From Amycolatopsis sp. AA4 (lineage in GTDB: Bacteria > Actinomycetota > Actinomycetes > Mycobacteriales > Pseudonocardiaceae), in the NCBI RefSeq assembly GCF_002796545.1, contig NZ_CP024895.1, forward strand, positions 242,130 through 306,129: DNA of 64,000 nucleotides, read 5' to 3'. This document shows positions 53,056-61,443 of the stretch, in pieces (position 1 is the first letter of the stretch; every line of letters starts with the position of its first letter). Below the pieces are notes generated by a model. The model ran no database searches and was not told the DNA's origin. It saw only the letters and a list, made by a program, of their open reading frames with translations. A program made the translations under genes and the position numbers.

Positions 53056-54381
53056 GTGATGGTCAGCGTGCACGCTCCGGCGGTGGTGCTCGCCGGGATG
53101 GTCGTGCATCAGGGGAGCCGGCTGTGCGAGCGCGGCGCGTCCTCGGCCGCGTTCCGGCACGCTCCGGTGTTCGCGGTGCAGTTGAGCAGGCGGGCGACCG
53201 TCTGCGGTCAAGTGGCGGCGTTGCCGGCAGGCTTGGCGTTGGCGCTGTGCGTCCCGCCGCGCCTGGGCGCGGCGTTGGCGGGCGTGTTCGTCCTCTGGTG
53301 GCTGGCGACGGTTCAGCGGCGGCTGGCGAATCACTGCTGGCTGAGCGTGGTCGCCGTCGCGGGGATGGCGCTCCTCCCTGCGGCCGACGACGCGGTGCTG
53401 GCCCGCAACTTGCTGGCGGGCCTGTATTTCTCGGCGACCCTGTTCAAGCTGAATCGCACCTACCTGGCCGGCGATGCGAGCGCCGGCTGCGTCGTGGCCC
53501 GGCTGCACGCTCGGCTGCTCGGCCTGAGACTGCCCGACACGGTGTTCCGGTGCGTTCCTCCGCTGGTGGTCGGCACGGAGTTCGCCGTGGCCGTGCTGCT
53601 GCTCGACCCGCGGTCGGCGCCGGTCGCGCTGGTGCTGGCGTGCGCGATGCACGGCGTCTTCGGGATCACCGGGAACTTTCCCTTCTCGATCGTGGCGCTC
53701 GGGCTGTGGCTGGTCGCGTTCCGCGCCGACAGTCGCGGGGACGTGGTCCTGCGGCTCGGAAGCGCGTGGCCGGTGGTGGCGAGCGCGCTGGCCGCCGCGG
53801 CCGCCGCGGCGCTGCTCTCGCGCAGTCCCGCAGGCCGGACGTCGGCGTTCGTCGCGGGGAACGCCGTGCTGGGCGCGGTGTTCGGAACGCTGTGCGGGCT
53901 CGCCCTGGCGCACGCGCCGGAGGGAGACTGGGACAGCGCCGCGGTGCACGGCGCCGTGGTCGTGCTGTTCGCGCTCAACGCGGTGTCGGTGTTCCTCGGG
54001 TGGAAGCTCGACTGGAGCTTCGCGATGTTCTCGGGCCTGCGGCCGCTGGGACGCTCGTGGATCCAGCGGCGCCGCTCCCGGCGGGTGCCGCGGTACTACC
54101 TGCTGAACCTGCCGGAGCAGGTCCCCCTCGGGCTCGTCCGGGACATCGGCGCCAGGACGCTGTGGGAGGCGACGTGCGGCGGTTTCGCCGTCCACGAAGC
54201 CGTGGCGTACTGGTTCGAGCGGGCCGCGCGCCGGCACGGATGCACCTTCGCGCCGGTCGCCGCCGAACGCCGCGGAGACGTCCTGGTTCCCCTGCCGGGC
54301 AGCGGCGCCCAGCCGAGGCGCGTGCCGCTGGCGTTCCCCTGGATGATTCCCGTCGACTTCGCGGTCCCCTACCTCGGATAG
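53056..54381 (+). CDS. HTTM-like multi-pass membrane protein
   Basis: GGAGGAG before GTG 53056 (ATG next codon); 441 residues. About eight hydrophobic segments over residues 40-330, with LARNLLAGLYFSATLFKLNR and WDSAAVHGAVVVLFALNAVS, then a soluble C-terminal 110 residues (RRVPRYYLLNLPEQVPLGLV). This resembles HTTM proteins, the membrane part of vitamin K gamma-carboxylase-like enzymes, which occur near several actinobacterial peptide clusters. FSGLRPLGRSW fits the family end of the TM part. Role could be modification, maturation or immunity. Confidence 0.65.
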   Translation: MMVSVHAPAVVLAGMVVHQGSRLCERGASSAAFRHAPVFAVQLSRRATVCGQVAALPAGLALALCVPPRLGAALAGVFVLWWLATVQRRLANHCWLSVVAVAGMALLPAADDAVLARNLLAGLYFSATLFKLNRTYLAGDASAGCVVARLHARLLGLRLPDTVFRCVPPLVVGTEFAVAVLLLDPRSAPVALVLACAMHGVFGITGNFPFSIVALGLWLVAFRADSRGDVVLRLGSAWPVVASALAAAAAAALLSRSPAGRTSAFVAGNAVLGAVFGTLCGLALAHAPEGDWDSAAVHGAVVVLFALNAVSVFLGWKLDWSFAMFSGLRPLGRSWIQRRRSRRVPRYYLLNLPEQVPLGLVRDIGARTLWEATCGGFAVHEAVAYWFERAARRHGCTFAPVAAERRGDVLVPLPGSGAQPRRVPLAFPWMIPVDFAVPYLG

Positions 54382-54521
54382 CCGCAGGCAGTGCCGTCCG
54401 CGGCGAGCGATCTGACGATCGCCGGTCGTGACGTTCGGTGTGGGTCCCGGCGTTCGGGCCGGGCGCGGGGATACTGTGAGGCGCCAAACCGGACAAGCAC
54501 GCGCGCAGGGAGTCAACAACA

Positions 54522-57500
54522 GTGTCGGATTCGTTCGTCCACCTGCACGTCCACACGGAGTACTCCATGCTGGACGGGGCGGCGAAGGTCAAGCCGCTGC
54601 TGGCGGAAGCCGAGCGGCTGGGACAGCCCGCGATCGCCATGACCGACCACGGCACGATGTCGGCGGCCGCCGAGTTCTACCGGGTCGCGAAGAACTCCCC
54701 GGTGAAGCCGATCATCGGCATCGAGGCCTACGTCGCGCCGGAGTCCCGTTTCCACAAGAAGCCGGTGTTCTGGGGGCAGGCCAGCCAGCGCGGCTCGGAC
54801 GAGTTCGGCGAGGGCGGCGACGTCTCGGGCAGCGGTTCCTACACCCACATGACGATGTGGGCGGAGAACGCCGACGGGTTGCGGAACCTGCTGAAGATGT
54901 CCTCGCTGGCGTCGTTCGAGGGCTACTACCGCAAGCCGCGGATGGACCGGGACCTGATCGCGGAGAACCACCGCGGGATCATGGCCACGACCGGCTGCCC
55001 GTCCGGCGAGGTCCAGACCCGGCTGCGGCTCGGGCAGCGCGAGCAGGCCATCCAGGCGGCGTCCGACTACAAGGACATCTTCGGTGCCGACAACTTCTTC
55101 CTGGAGCTGATGGACCACGGGCTGCCGATCGAGCGGTCGGTGCGCGAAGGCCTGCTGGAGATCGGCAAGCTGCTGGACCTCAAGCCGGTGGCCACCAACG
55201 ACTCCCACTACGTCACCCAGGACCAGGCCGAAGCGCACTCGGCGCTGCTGTGCGTCCAGGCGGGCAAGACGCTGTCCGACCCGACCCGGTTCAAGTTCGA
55301 CGGCGACGGCTACTACCTCAAGTCCGCCGAGGCGATGCGCGAGTACTGGGACAAAGAGGTGCCCGGCGCCGCGCAGAACACGCTGCTGATCGCCGAGCGC
55401 GTCCAGTCGTATGCGGACGTGTTCGACTTCCACGACCGGATGCCGCGGTTCCCGGTGCCGGAAGGCAAGACCGAGGACGACCTGCTGCGCGAAGAGGTCG
55501 AGAAGTTCGTTCCCACCCGGTTCCCCGACGGCCCGACCCAGGAATACAAGGACCGGATCGACCGCGAGCTGGGCATCATGGCGAAGATGGGGTTCTCCGC
55601 CTACTTCCTCGTGGTCGGCGACCTGGTGCGGTGGGCCAAGGAGCAGCGCATCCGGGTCGGTCCCGGCCGCGGCTCGGCGACGGGGTCGCTGGTCGCCTAC
55701 ATCCTGCACATCACCGACCTGGACCCGATCGAGCACAGCCTGCTGTTCGAGCGGTTCCTGAACCCCGAACGCGTCAGCCCGCCCGACATCGACCTCGACT
55801 TCGACGACCGCCGCCGCGGCGAGGTGCTGCAGTACACGATCGACAAGTGGGGCGCGGAGAACGTCGCCCAGGTGATCACCTTCGGCACCATCAAGACGAA
55901 GGCCGCGATCAAGGACGCCGCGCGGGTGCACTTCGGCCAGCCCGGGTTCTCGATCGCGGACAAGATCACCAAGGCGCTGCCGCCGCCGATCGCGGCGCAG
56001 GACATCCCGCTCTCGGGCATCTTCGACCCGAAGCACGAACGGTACGGCGAAGCCAGCGAAGTGCGAACGCTGACCGAGACCGACCCCGAAGTCAAGCAGA
56101 TCATGGACACCGCGCGCGGCCTCGAAGGACTGATCCGCAACGCCGGCGTGCACGCCTGCGCGGTCATCCTCTCCTCCGAGCCGCTGCTCGACGTCATCCC
56201 GCTGTGGCGGCGCGACGACGGCGCGACGATCACCGGGTTCGACTACCCGTCCTGCGAGGACATGGGCCTGCTCAAGATGGACTTCCTCGGGTTGTCCACC
56301 TTGACCATCATCGAGGACACCATCCAGGCCGTGAAGGACAACCACGGCCGCGAGATCGACCTCGCGACGCTGGCCCTGGACGACAAGAAAACCTACGAGC
56401 TGCTCTCCCGCGGCGACACCCTCGGGGTGTTCCAGCTCGACGGCGCGGCGATGCGCAGCCTGCTGCGCGCGATGGCCCCCACCCACTTCGGCGACATCGC
56501 CGCGGTCCTGGCCCTGTACCGGCCGGGGCCGATGGCCGCGAACGCGCACATCGACTACGCCGAGCGCTCGAACGGACGGCAGAAGATCTCGCCGATCCAC
56601 CCCGAGCTGAAAGACGCGCTCGAGCCCATCCTCGGCGAGACCTACCACCTGCTGGTCTACCAAGAGCAGGTCATGGCGATCGCGCAGCAACTCGCCGGCT
56701 ACACCCTCGGCGGCGCGGACCTGCTGCGACGCGCGATGGGCAAGAAGAAGAAGGAGATCATCGAGAAGGAGTTCGAGAAATTCCGGGAAGGCATGCTCGG
56801 CAAGGGATTCTCCGCCGAAGCCTGCCAGACGCTGTGGGACGTCATGCTCCCGTTCGCCGGGTACGCGTTCAACAAGTCGCACACCGCCGGATACGGACTC
56901 GTCTCCTACTGGACCGCCTACCTCAAGGCCAACTACCCGGCCGAGTTCATGGCCGCCCAGCTCACCTCCAACTCCGGCAACAAGGACAAGTCGGCGATCT
57001 ACCTCGCCGAATGCCGACGGATGGGTATCAAGGTCCTGCCGCCGTGCGTCAACGAATCCAACCTCCGGTTCCGCGCGGTCGGCTCCGACATCCGCTTCGG
57101 CCTCGGCGCGGTCCGCAACGTCGGGACCAACGTCGTCGACTCGATCGTCAAGACCCGTCAGGAAAAAGGCCTCTACACGGGATTCGTCGACTTCCTCGAC
57201 AAGTCCGAGCTGCCGGTGTGCAACAAGCGCGTCACGGAATCGCTGATCAAGGCCGGGGCGTTCGACGCCTTCGGCCTCACCCGGCTGTCGATGATCGCGG
57301 TCCACGAGGAAGCCGTGGAGGCGGTCGTGCCGCTCAAACGGCAGGAGGCGATGGGCCAGTTCGACCTGTTCGGCACCGGCGGCGACGAATCGTCCGCGGA
57401 GGTCGCGGCGGCGTCGTCCCCGTTGGCCCACGTGAAGTTCGGGCCGGACGAGTACCCGCGCAAACAGCTGCTCGCCTACGAGCGGGACATGCTCGGACTG

Positions 57501-58094
57501 TACGTCTCGGCACACCCGCTCGACGGCGCGGAGCGGATCCTGCGCCAGCACGCACCCAAGCCGATCGCCGTGCTGGTCGACGACGCGCCCAAGGAAGGCG
57601 AGATCGTGCTCTCCGGCATGATCTCGTCGGTGGACCGCCGGGTGAACAAGAAAGGCGAGCCCTGGGCGATCGTGGTCGTGGAAGACCTCGACGCCTCGAT
57701 GGAAGTCCTGTTCTTCCCGAAGTCCTATTCGATGTGGCAAGCCGAACTGGTGCAGGACTCCGCCGTCGCAATCAAGGGACGGGTGAACTGGCGCGAGGAC
57801 AAGATGTCGGTCTTCGGAGGGAGCATCGTCACCTTGGACATCAGCGACGCCGAGCGCAACCCCGCCGACGGGCCGCCGCCGTTCGTGATCAAGGCCGACG
57901 CGGCGAAACTCGACCGAGAGGTCGTCATGGAGCTGCGCGGCACGCTGACCGCACACAAAGGCGACACCCCGGTCCACCTGCTGCTCTCCGGCCGCAACGA
58001 ACTCAAATTCACGCTGGACGACTACCCGGTGAAAACCTCCGCCGCGCTGTCCGGGGAACTGAAGGGCATCCGCGGGATCTCGATCGTCCAGTGA
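54522..58094 (+). CDS. dnaE: DNA polymerase III alpha subunit, full length
   Basis: GTG 54522 after AGGGAG; 1190 residues, the usual DnaE1 length in actinobacteria. PHP domain at the N-terminus (FVHLHVHTEYSMLDGAAKVK, AIAMTDHGTMSAAAEFY). Polymerase active site PPDIDLDFDDRRRGEVLQY with the paired Asp and KMDFLGLSTLTIIEDT with the third; VGPGRGSATGSLVAY and ALYRPGPM in the palm. OB-fold near 1000 (GEIVLSGMISSVDRRVNKKG). Nothing is missing. On chromosomes dnaE1 has other neighbours; here it follows the RiPP locus and overlaps a zinc-ribbon gene, so it is probably an extra copy carried by the element. It could serve element replication or stand in for an inhibited host enzyme. Confidence 0.95.
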   Translation: MSDSFVHLHVHTEYSMLDGAAKVKPLLAEAERLGQPAIAMTDHGTMSAAAEFYRVAKNSPVKPIIGIEAYVAPESRFHKKPVFWGQASQRGSDEFGEGGDVSGSGSYTHMTMWAENADGLRNLLKMSSLASFEGYYRKPRMDRDLIAENHRGIMATTGCPSGEVQTRLRLGQREQAIQAASDYKDIFGADNFFLELMDHGLPIERSVREGLLEIGKLLDLKPVATNDSHYVTQDQAEAHSALLCVQAGKTLSDPTRFKFDGDGYYLKSAEAMREYWDKEVPGAAQNTLLIAERVQSYADVFDFHDRMPRFPVPEGKTEDDLLREEVEKFVPTRFPDGPTQEYKDRIDRELGIMAKMGFSAYFLVVGDLVRWAKEQRIRVGPGRGSATGSLVAYILHITDLDPIEHSLLFERFLNPERVSPPDIDLDFDDRRRGEVLQYTIDKWGAENVAQVITFGTIKTKAAIKDAARVHFGQPGFSIADKITKALPPPIAAQDIPLSGIFDPKHERYGEASEVRTLTETDPEVKQIMDTARGLEGLIRNAGVHACAVILSSEPLLDVIPLWRRDDGATITGFDYPSCEDMGLLKMDFLGLSTLTIIEDTIQAVKDNHGREIDLATLALDDKKTYELLSRGDTLGVFQLDGAAMRSLLRAMAPTHFGDIAAVLALYRPGPMAANAHIDYAERSNGRQKISPIHPELKDALEPILGETYHLLVYQEQVMAIAQQLAGYTLGGADLLRRAMGKKKKEIIEKEFEKFREGMLGKGFSAEACQTLWDVMLPFAGYAFNKSHTAGYGLVSYWTAYLKANYPAEFMAAQLTSNSGNKDKSAIYLAECRRMGIKVLPPCVNESNLRFRAVGSDIRFGLGAVRNVGTNVVDSIVKTRQEKGLYTGFVDFLDKSELPVCNKRVTESLIKAGAFDAFGLTRLSMIAVHEEAVEAVVPLKRQEAMGQFDLFGTGGDESSAEVAAASSPLAHVKFGPDEYPRKQLLAYERDMLGLYVSAHPLDGAERILRQHAPKPIAVLVDDAPKEGEIVLSGMISSVDRRVNKKGEPWAIVVVEDLDASMEVLFFPKSYSMWQAELVQDSAVAIKGRVNWREDKMSVFGGSIVTLDISDAERNPADGPPPFVIKADAAKLDREVVMELRGTLTAHKGDTPVHLLLSGRNELKFTLDDYPVKTSAALSGELKGIRGISIVQ

Positions 58095-58441
58095 GCGGCC
58101 TGGAGATCGTCCTCGGCCGCACCGACGACCTGAACTGCCGCCGGTGCGGCGGAGAACTGCTCCTCATAGTACGGGTGCCGACGACGACGCCCCTGCCCGC
58201 CGGCGACACCGTCGACAGCTACCGCACCGTGGAGCTGTGCCCGCGCTGCGACCGCGACGACCAGGCCGCACAAGGTGTCCTGGCCTGTTTCGCCGTCCAC
58301 GAACGCATCGAGCACGACACCGTGAACGACCTCGCCCCCGCGCTGCGGGAATGGCTAGCCCACCTCGCAGCCAACCCGCCCACATACACCGAAGCAGAAC
58401 TGGACGAGGACATCCGGCAATGGCAAGCCGGCGAGATGTGA
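58091..58441 (+). CDS. DUF6300-like zinc-ribbon protein
   Basis: GTG overlaps the dnaE stop (GTGA); 116 residues. LNCRRCGGELLLIVRVPTTT and VELCPRCDRDDQAAQGVLAC with FAVHERIEHDTVNDLAPALR, then EAELDEDIRQWQAGEM follow the pattern of DUF6300: two CxxC zinc knuckles and a C-terminal helix. Function unknown. Coupled translation with dnaE is striking but may only reflect dense packing. Confidence 0.75.
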   Translation: MSGLEIVLGRTDDLNCRRCGGELLLIVRVPTTTPLPAGDTVDSYRTVELCPRCDRDDQAAQGVLACFAVHERIEHDTVNDLAPALREWLAHLAANPPTYTEAELDEDIRQWQAGEM

Positions 58442-58470
58442 CCCAAACCGAGAAGCCCTGGGCGTACAGG

Positions 58471-58723
58471 AAGCCCGTGTGCCGGGAAGCGCTCGTCGAC
58501 GCCGCCGACGAGCGGCGGCCACCCTGGATCACGCGTTCTGCGCTGGGCCTGTGGGTACGCCCTCGACCGCCTCGGCCGAACCCACAGGTCGCCGCCGGAA
58601 CACAGGCCGGTTTCCGGAAGCAGCCCGCCGCTGGGGCAGGATGTCGGTTGCCTCGGGCACCAGGCCCGGGGCGGGTGGGTGTCCCCGGCGGCCGCCGCAA
58701 CTCGGCGAGCGCCGGGGACCTGC
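58471..58723 (+). repeat. Direct repeat r2, copy 3 (DUF6166-like debris)
   Basis: Includes CREALVDAADERRP, matching CREVLVDAADEWRL of the intact gene at 13.8 kb, then diverged sequence and the shared spacer. No start codon or full frame remains. Confidence 0.7.
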
Positions 58724-58729
58724 GTCGTT

Positions 58730-58860
58730 CAGGTCCGGGTGCGCCACGTCTGCGGTCATGGCCGCCAGCGTGGCATCCGGGACCGACAGAACCCGGAAGG
58801 CGCTCAGACGGGCCGACCGGTTCGATGCCGATCGCGACCGCGCCGTGAAATCTTCGCGCC
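58730..58860 (+). repeat. Direct repeat r3, copy 2
   Basis: 131 bp matching 14242-14372. The small acidic gene of copy 1 is reduced here to its first ten codons; about 220 bp between r2 and r3 are missing compared with copy 1. Confidence 0.8.
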
Positions 58861-58878
58861 GCTGGCACTATGGCGTCC

Positions 58879-59163
58879 ATGACCAGCAGCAAGCGCGCCG
58901 TGTACGTGGTGCACGACCGCACCACGTCCGCCCAGCCCGGCATCCTCGCGACGGCCTACGAGTCCGTCGAAAAAGCGATCGCGGACCTCGACGGATTCCG
59001 TGCCCAGCACCCCGACGATCCCGGCCCGCTGACCTGGTCCACCGGGCCCGGCTGGGCCGCCGGCCGCGACGCGGCGGGCAACACCGTGTTCGACGTGTTC
59101 GGCGTGTCCGTCGCCCCCGACAACGAACCGGCGTACTTCGAGAAGTTCAACCGCAGGCCGTGA
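58879..59163 (+). CDS. Small hypothetical protein
   Basis: ATG 58879 (an ATG at 58870 is also possible); 94 residues. KRAVYVVHDRTTSAQPGILA and YESVEKAIADLDGFRAQHPD followed by WSTGPGWAAGRDAAGNTVFD suggest a small alpha/beta fold. No motif. Followed by a strong bidirectional hairpin. Confidence 0.55.
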   Translation: MTSSKRAVYVVHDRTTSAQPGILATAYESVEKAIADLDGFRAQHPDDPGPLTWSTGPGWAAGRDAAGNTVFDVFGVSVAPDNEPAYFEKFNRRP

Positions 59164-59170
59164 CCGGCCT

Positions 59171-59212
59171 CGGCTCCCCCCGGGCGCGTTGTCTGTCGCC
59201 CGGGGGGAGCCG
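59171..59212. terminator. Bidirectional hairpin terminator
   Basis: CGGCTCCCCCCGGGCG (59171-59186) and its perfect complement (59197-59212), 10-nt loop, filling the space between convergent genes. Confidence 0.85.
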
Positions 59213-59213
59213 G

Positions 59214-59561
59214 TTATCGATTGCCCTCAGCGAGCGCCCGCCGGATCAAGGTGCTCAGGGATTCTTTCTGCGCGTGCCCGTTTTCCGTTGCGGGGCAGCG
59301 GTTCTGCCACGCGCGGGAAGGACCGGTCCGCCCGGTGTGGCACGCGGCGCGGGGCGGGAGCCGGAACGGGCCGGGGTACTGGACGCCGCAGCGGGTGCAG
59401 TGCGCGTAGTACAGGCGCGCCAGCGGGCCCGGAGTGTCGGAGGCCAGCACGGTTTCGGCGGTCCCGTCGTCGCGGGTGACCGCCAGTGCGGGCCACGCCG
59501 GGGTGCAGGCGCACCCCGCGGCGATCGCGGCCGCGGTCGCTCCTGCGTCGGTGCCGGTCAT
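59214..59561 (-). CDS. Cys-rich hypothetical protein
   Basis: ATG 59561 with GGGGAG 7 bases upstream (a GTG at 59570 overlaps the previous stop); 115 residues. Eight Cys/His-containing positions: GCACTPAWPAL, YYAHCTRCGVQYPGPF, RAACHTGRTG and NRCPATENGHAQKES. A double zinc site is likely. Co-transcribed with the regulator-like gene before it. Confidence 0.55.
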   Translation of the reverse strand: MTGTDAGATAAAIAAGCACTPAWPALAVTRDDGTAETVLASDTPGPLARLYYAHCTRCGVQYPGPFRLPPRAACHTGRTGPSRAWQNRCPATENGHAQKESLSTLIRRALAEGNR

Positions 59562-59566
59562 GGTGT

Positions 59567-60013
59567 TCACTCCCCGGTGTCGTCGGTGCGGAAGCGGGGC
59601 TGTCGGCCGATCCGGCGGGCGACAGCGGCGATGTCCTCGACGGTGTAGGAGCTGCGGGTGCCGGAGATCGACATCCCGGCCGCAGCGGCGAGGTCTTTGA
59701 GCTGGTAGGGCTGGGGCTTGATGAACTCGCGGCCGTAGGCGACCAGCATCCGCTTGCGGGCCTCGGCGGCGCGGATCTCCCGCTGGGCGGCGTTGATCTC
59801 GGTCAGCACCGGGTCCCAGTCGCCGTCCGCGTGCTCCTCGGCGAGCCGGAGGGTCTGCTCGAATTCCCTCCGCTGGTCGGCCACGTCGTCGCGCCACGCG
59901 TCGAGGGCATCCTCGTCGCCGTCGACGAGGTCTTCGGCATCGGGCCAGGGGTACAGGATGTCAACCAGGTCGTCGATCATGTCGCGTTTCGCCATGCGTT
60001 TCACCATACGCAT
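59567..60013 (-). CDS. Helical protein with possible HTH, mobile-element regulator candidate
   Basis: 148 residues from 60013; MAKRDMIDD at 59995 is an alternative start. Acidic helices in the first 60 residues, a coiled section (FEQTLRLAEEHADGDWDPVL, NAAQREIRAAEARKRMLVAY), and a C-terminal KDLAAAAGMSISGTRSSYTV that looks like a helix-turn-helix. Divergent spacer upstream is full of palindromes that it could bind. Confidence 0.55.
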   Translation of the reverse strand: MRMVKRMAKRDMIDDLVDILYPWPDAEDLVDGDEDALDAWRDDVADQRREFEQTLRLAEEHADGDWDPVLTEINAAQREIRAAEARKRMLVAYGREFIKPQPYQLKDLAAAAGMSISGTRSSYTVEDIAAVARRIGRQPRFRTDDTGE

Positions 60014-60223
60014 CTCATTTCACTTTTCGCAACGCGTGTCTCTGAGTGAAACGAGAAGCAGCGGGTGCAGCCGTGGAGCCTTCTCATAAACGACCGTTTC
60101 TGAGAAGAACCCGCGCACATCCCTCGCCGGAGCGCCCAAGGGCCGGAATCCGTCTCAGAACTCGTTCTCACTCAAATAGAGTGGCGAGGCGGTTCTGGGA
60201 AATGTTTGTGAGAAAATCCGGGC
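60013..60223. promoter_or_regulatory. Cluster of related palindromes (operator array)
   Basis: TCTCATTTCACT (60013-60024) faces AGTGAAACGAGA (60045-60056); CTTCTCATAAACG (60080-60092) faces CGTTTCTGAGAAG (60095-60107); further TCTCA/GAGAA half sites lie at 60153-60172 and 60209-60214. AT-richer than surroundings, between divergent genes. Confidence 0.6.
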
Positions 60224-60493
60224 ATGGTGAAAGACGGGACGCGACCGCTGCGGGCGGTCTGCGACGGGGAGCGGGCCGAAGGGCGGCGGTTCGCGGCGTG
60301 GGCGCCGCGGCGGTCGCTGCGGATGGGCGAAGCCGCGTCCTGGCCCGAATTCGAGCAGCGGATGCGCCGCCAGGCAGCGCTCCCCGCGCGCTGGCCGGTC
60401 ATCCGGCTTCCCGCCGGCGCCACGCGGCGCGTGGTGTGGCCGCTGGTGCGCACCGCCGGCGGATGGCAGCGCCGGTTCGGACGGCGGCGATGA
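60224..60493 (+). CDS. Small basic hypothetical protein
   Basis: ATG 60224; 89 residues with 20 or so Arg. SWPEFEQRMRRQAALPARWP then VIRLPAGATRRVVWPLVRTA. Stop overlaps the recombinase start (ATGA). Possibly a recombinase accessory or DNA-binding factor. Unknown family. Confidence 0.5.
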   Translation: MVKDGTRPLRAVCDGERAEGRRFAAWAPRRSLRMGEAASWPEFEQRMRRQAALPARWPVIRLPAGATRRVVWPLVRTAGGWQRRFGRRR

Positions 60494-61443
60494 CCGCGGC
60501 CGCACCGCTGTCGGACGCGGACGAGGTCGAGCAGCACCCGTGCCCGCGGTGCCTGGCCGAACCGGGCTCGCCCTGCCGGTCCCGATCCGGAGCGGTCGCC
60601 GGCACCTACCACACCGGCCGGTTCGCCAAGGTTCCCCGGCTGGCCAAGCGACTGCGCGTGCCCACGCCCGCCGATCGCGGCCCGGGTCAGCCGTGGCGGC
60701 CGGGTACTCCGCCGCCGGTGCCGATCGCGGCGGACACTCCGACCGCGGACATCCGGATCGGCTACGCCCGCTGCTCGCACCTGACCCAGGAACTGCAGTC
60801 CCAGCTCGACGCGCTGGCCGCGCACGGCATCCCGCGCGAGAAGATCTTCGCCGAGAAGATCTCCACCCGCATCCGCGTCCGGCCCCAGTTCGAGGCCGCC
60901 CTCGCGACTGCCCGGGAGATCAAGGCGCACGCCCCGCACTGCCGGGTCCTGTTCACCGTCTACGAAATGAAACGCCTCGGCCGAGACTCCGCCGAGCTGA
61001 CCGCCACGGCGGATCACCTGACCGCGCACGGGATCCTGCTGGAGATGCTCGCCGGGCCGATCCCCGGCATCTACGACCCGTCGGGCACCGGCCGGATGCT
61101 GTTCGGGTTCTTCGCCGCGATGGCCGAAACCGACCGCGAAACCATCCGAGAGTCCACATTGGAGGGGCTGAACGCCGCCGCCCGCAAGGGAAACCACGGC
61201 GGACGGCCGCCGGTGATCACCGACGACATGCTCCACACCGTGCTGCGCCGCCGCGCGAACGGCGAGTCCGTTCAGGACATCCGCCCGGACCTGATCATCC
61301 CGACCGGCAAGCGCAAAGGACAGAACCCGAGCCTGGCCAGCATCTACCGCGCCCTGGCCGAGCACGAGAAGCGGCAGCGATTCCCCGACGTCGTCGAGGC
61401 GGCCCACGCCGACCTCGCCGCCCTTTCCGGGGCGTCGGCGTGA
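60490..61443 (+). CDS. Serine recombinase / resolvase with N-terminal zinc motif
   Basis: ATG 60490; 317 residues. Residues 15-50 hold PCPRCLAEPGSPCRSRSGAV then YHTGRF, a Cys3-His motif seen in actinobacterial mobile-element proteins. The resolvase domain begins IRIGYARCSHLTQELQSQLD with the nucleophile Ser after YARC, then VYEMKRLGRDSAEL with the active-site Arg, and MAETDRETIRESTLEGLNAA. C-terminal helix region DDMLHTVLRRRANGESVQDI as DNA-binding domain. Should be an active small-serine-type invertase or resolvase. Confidence 0.88.
   Translation: MTAAAPLSDADEVEQHPCPRCLAEPGSPCRSRSGAVAGTYHTGRFAKVPRLAKRLRVPTPADRGPGQPWRPGTPPPVPIAADTPTADIRIGYARCSHLTQELQSQLDALAAHGIPREKIFAEKISTRIRVRPQFEAALATAREIKAHAPHCRVLFTVYEMKRLGRDSAELTATADHLTAHGILLEMLAGPIPGIYDPSGTGRMLFGFFAAMAETDRETIRESTLEGLNAAARKGNHGGRPPVITDDMLHTVLRRRANGESVQDIRPDLIIPTGKRKGQNPSLASIYRALAEHEKRQRFPDVVEAAHADLAALSGASA

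Noticed and set aside
54513..57977. Very long open frame (1154 codons) antisense to dnaE
   Set aside because: Shadow of the dnaE codon bias; composition Val/Arg/Asp/Gly repetitive with no domain.
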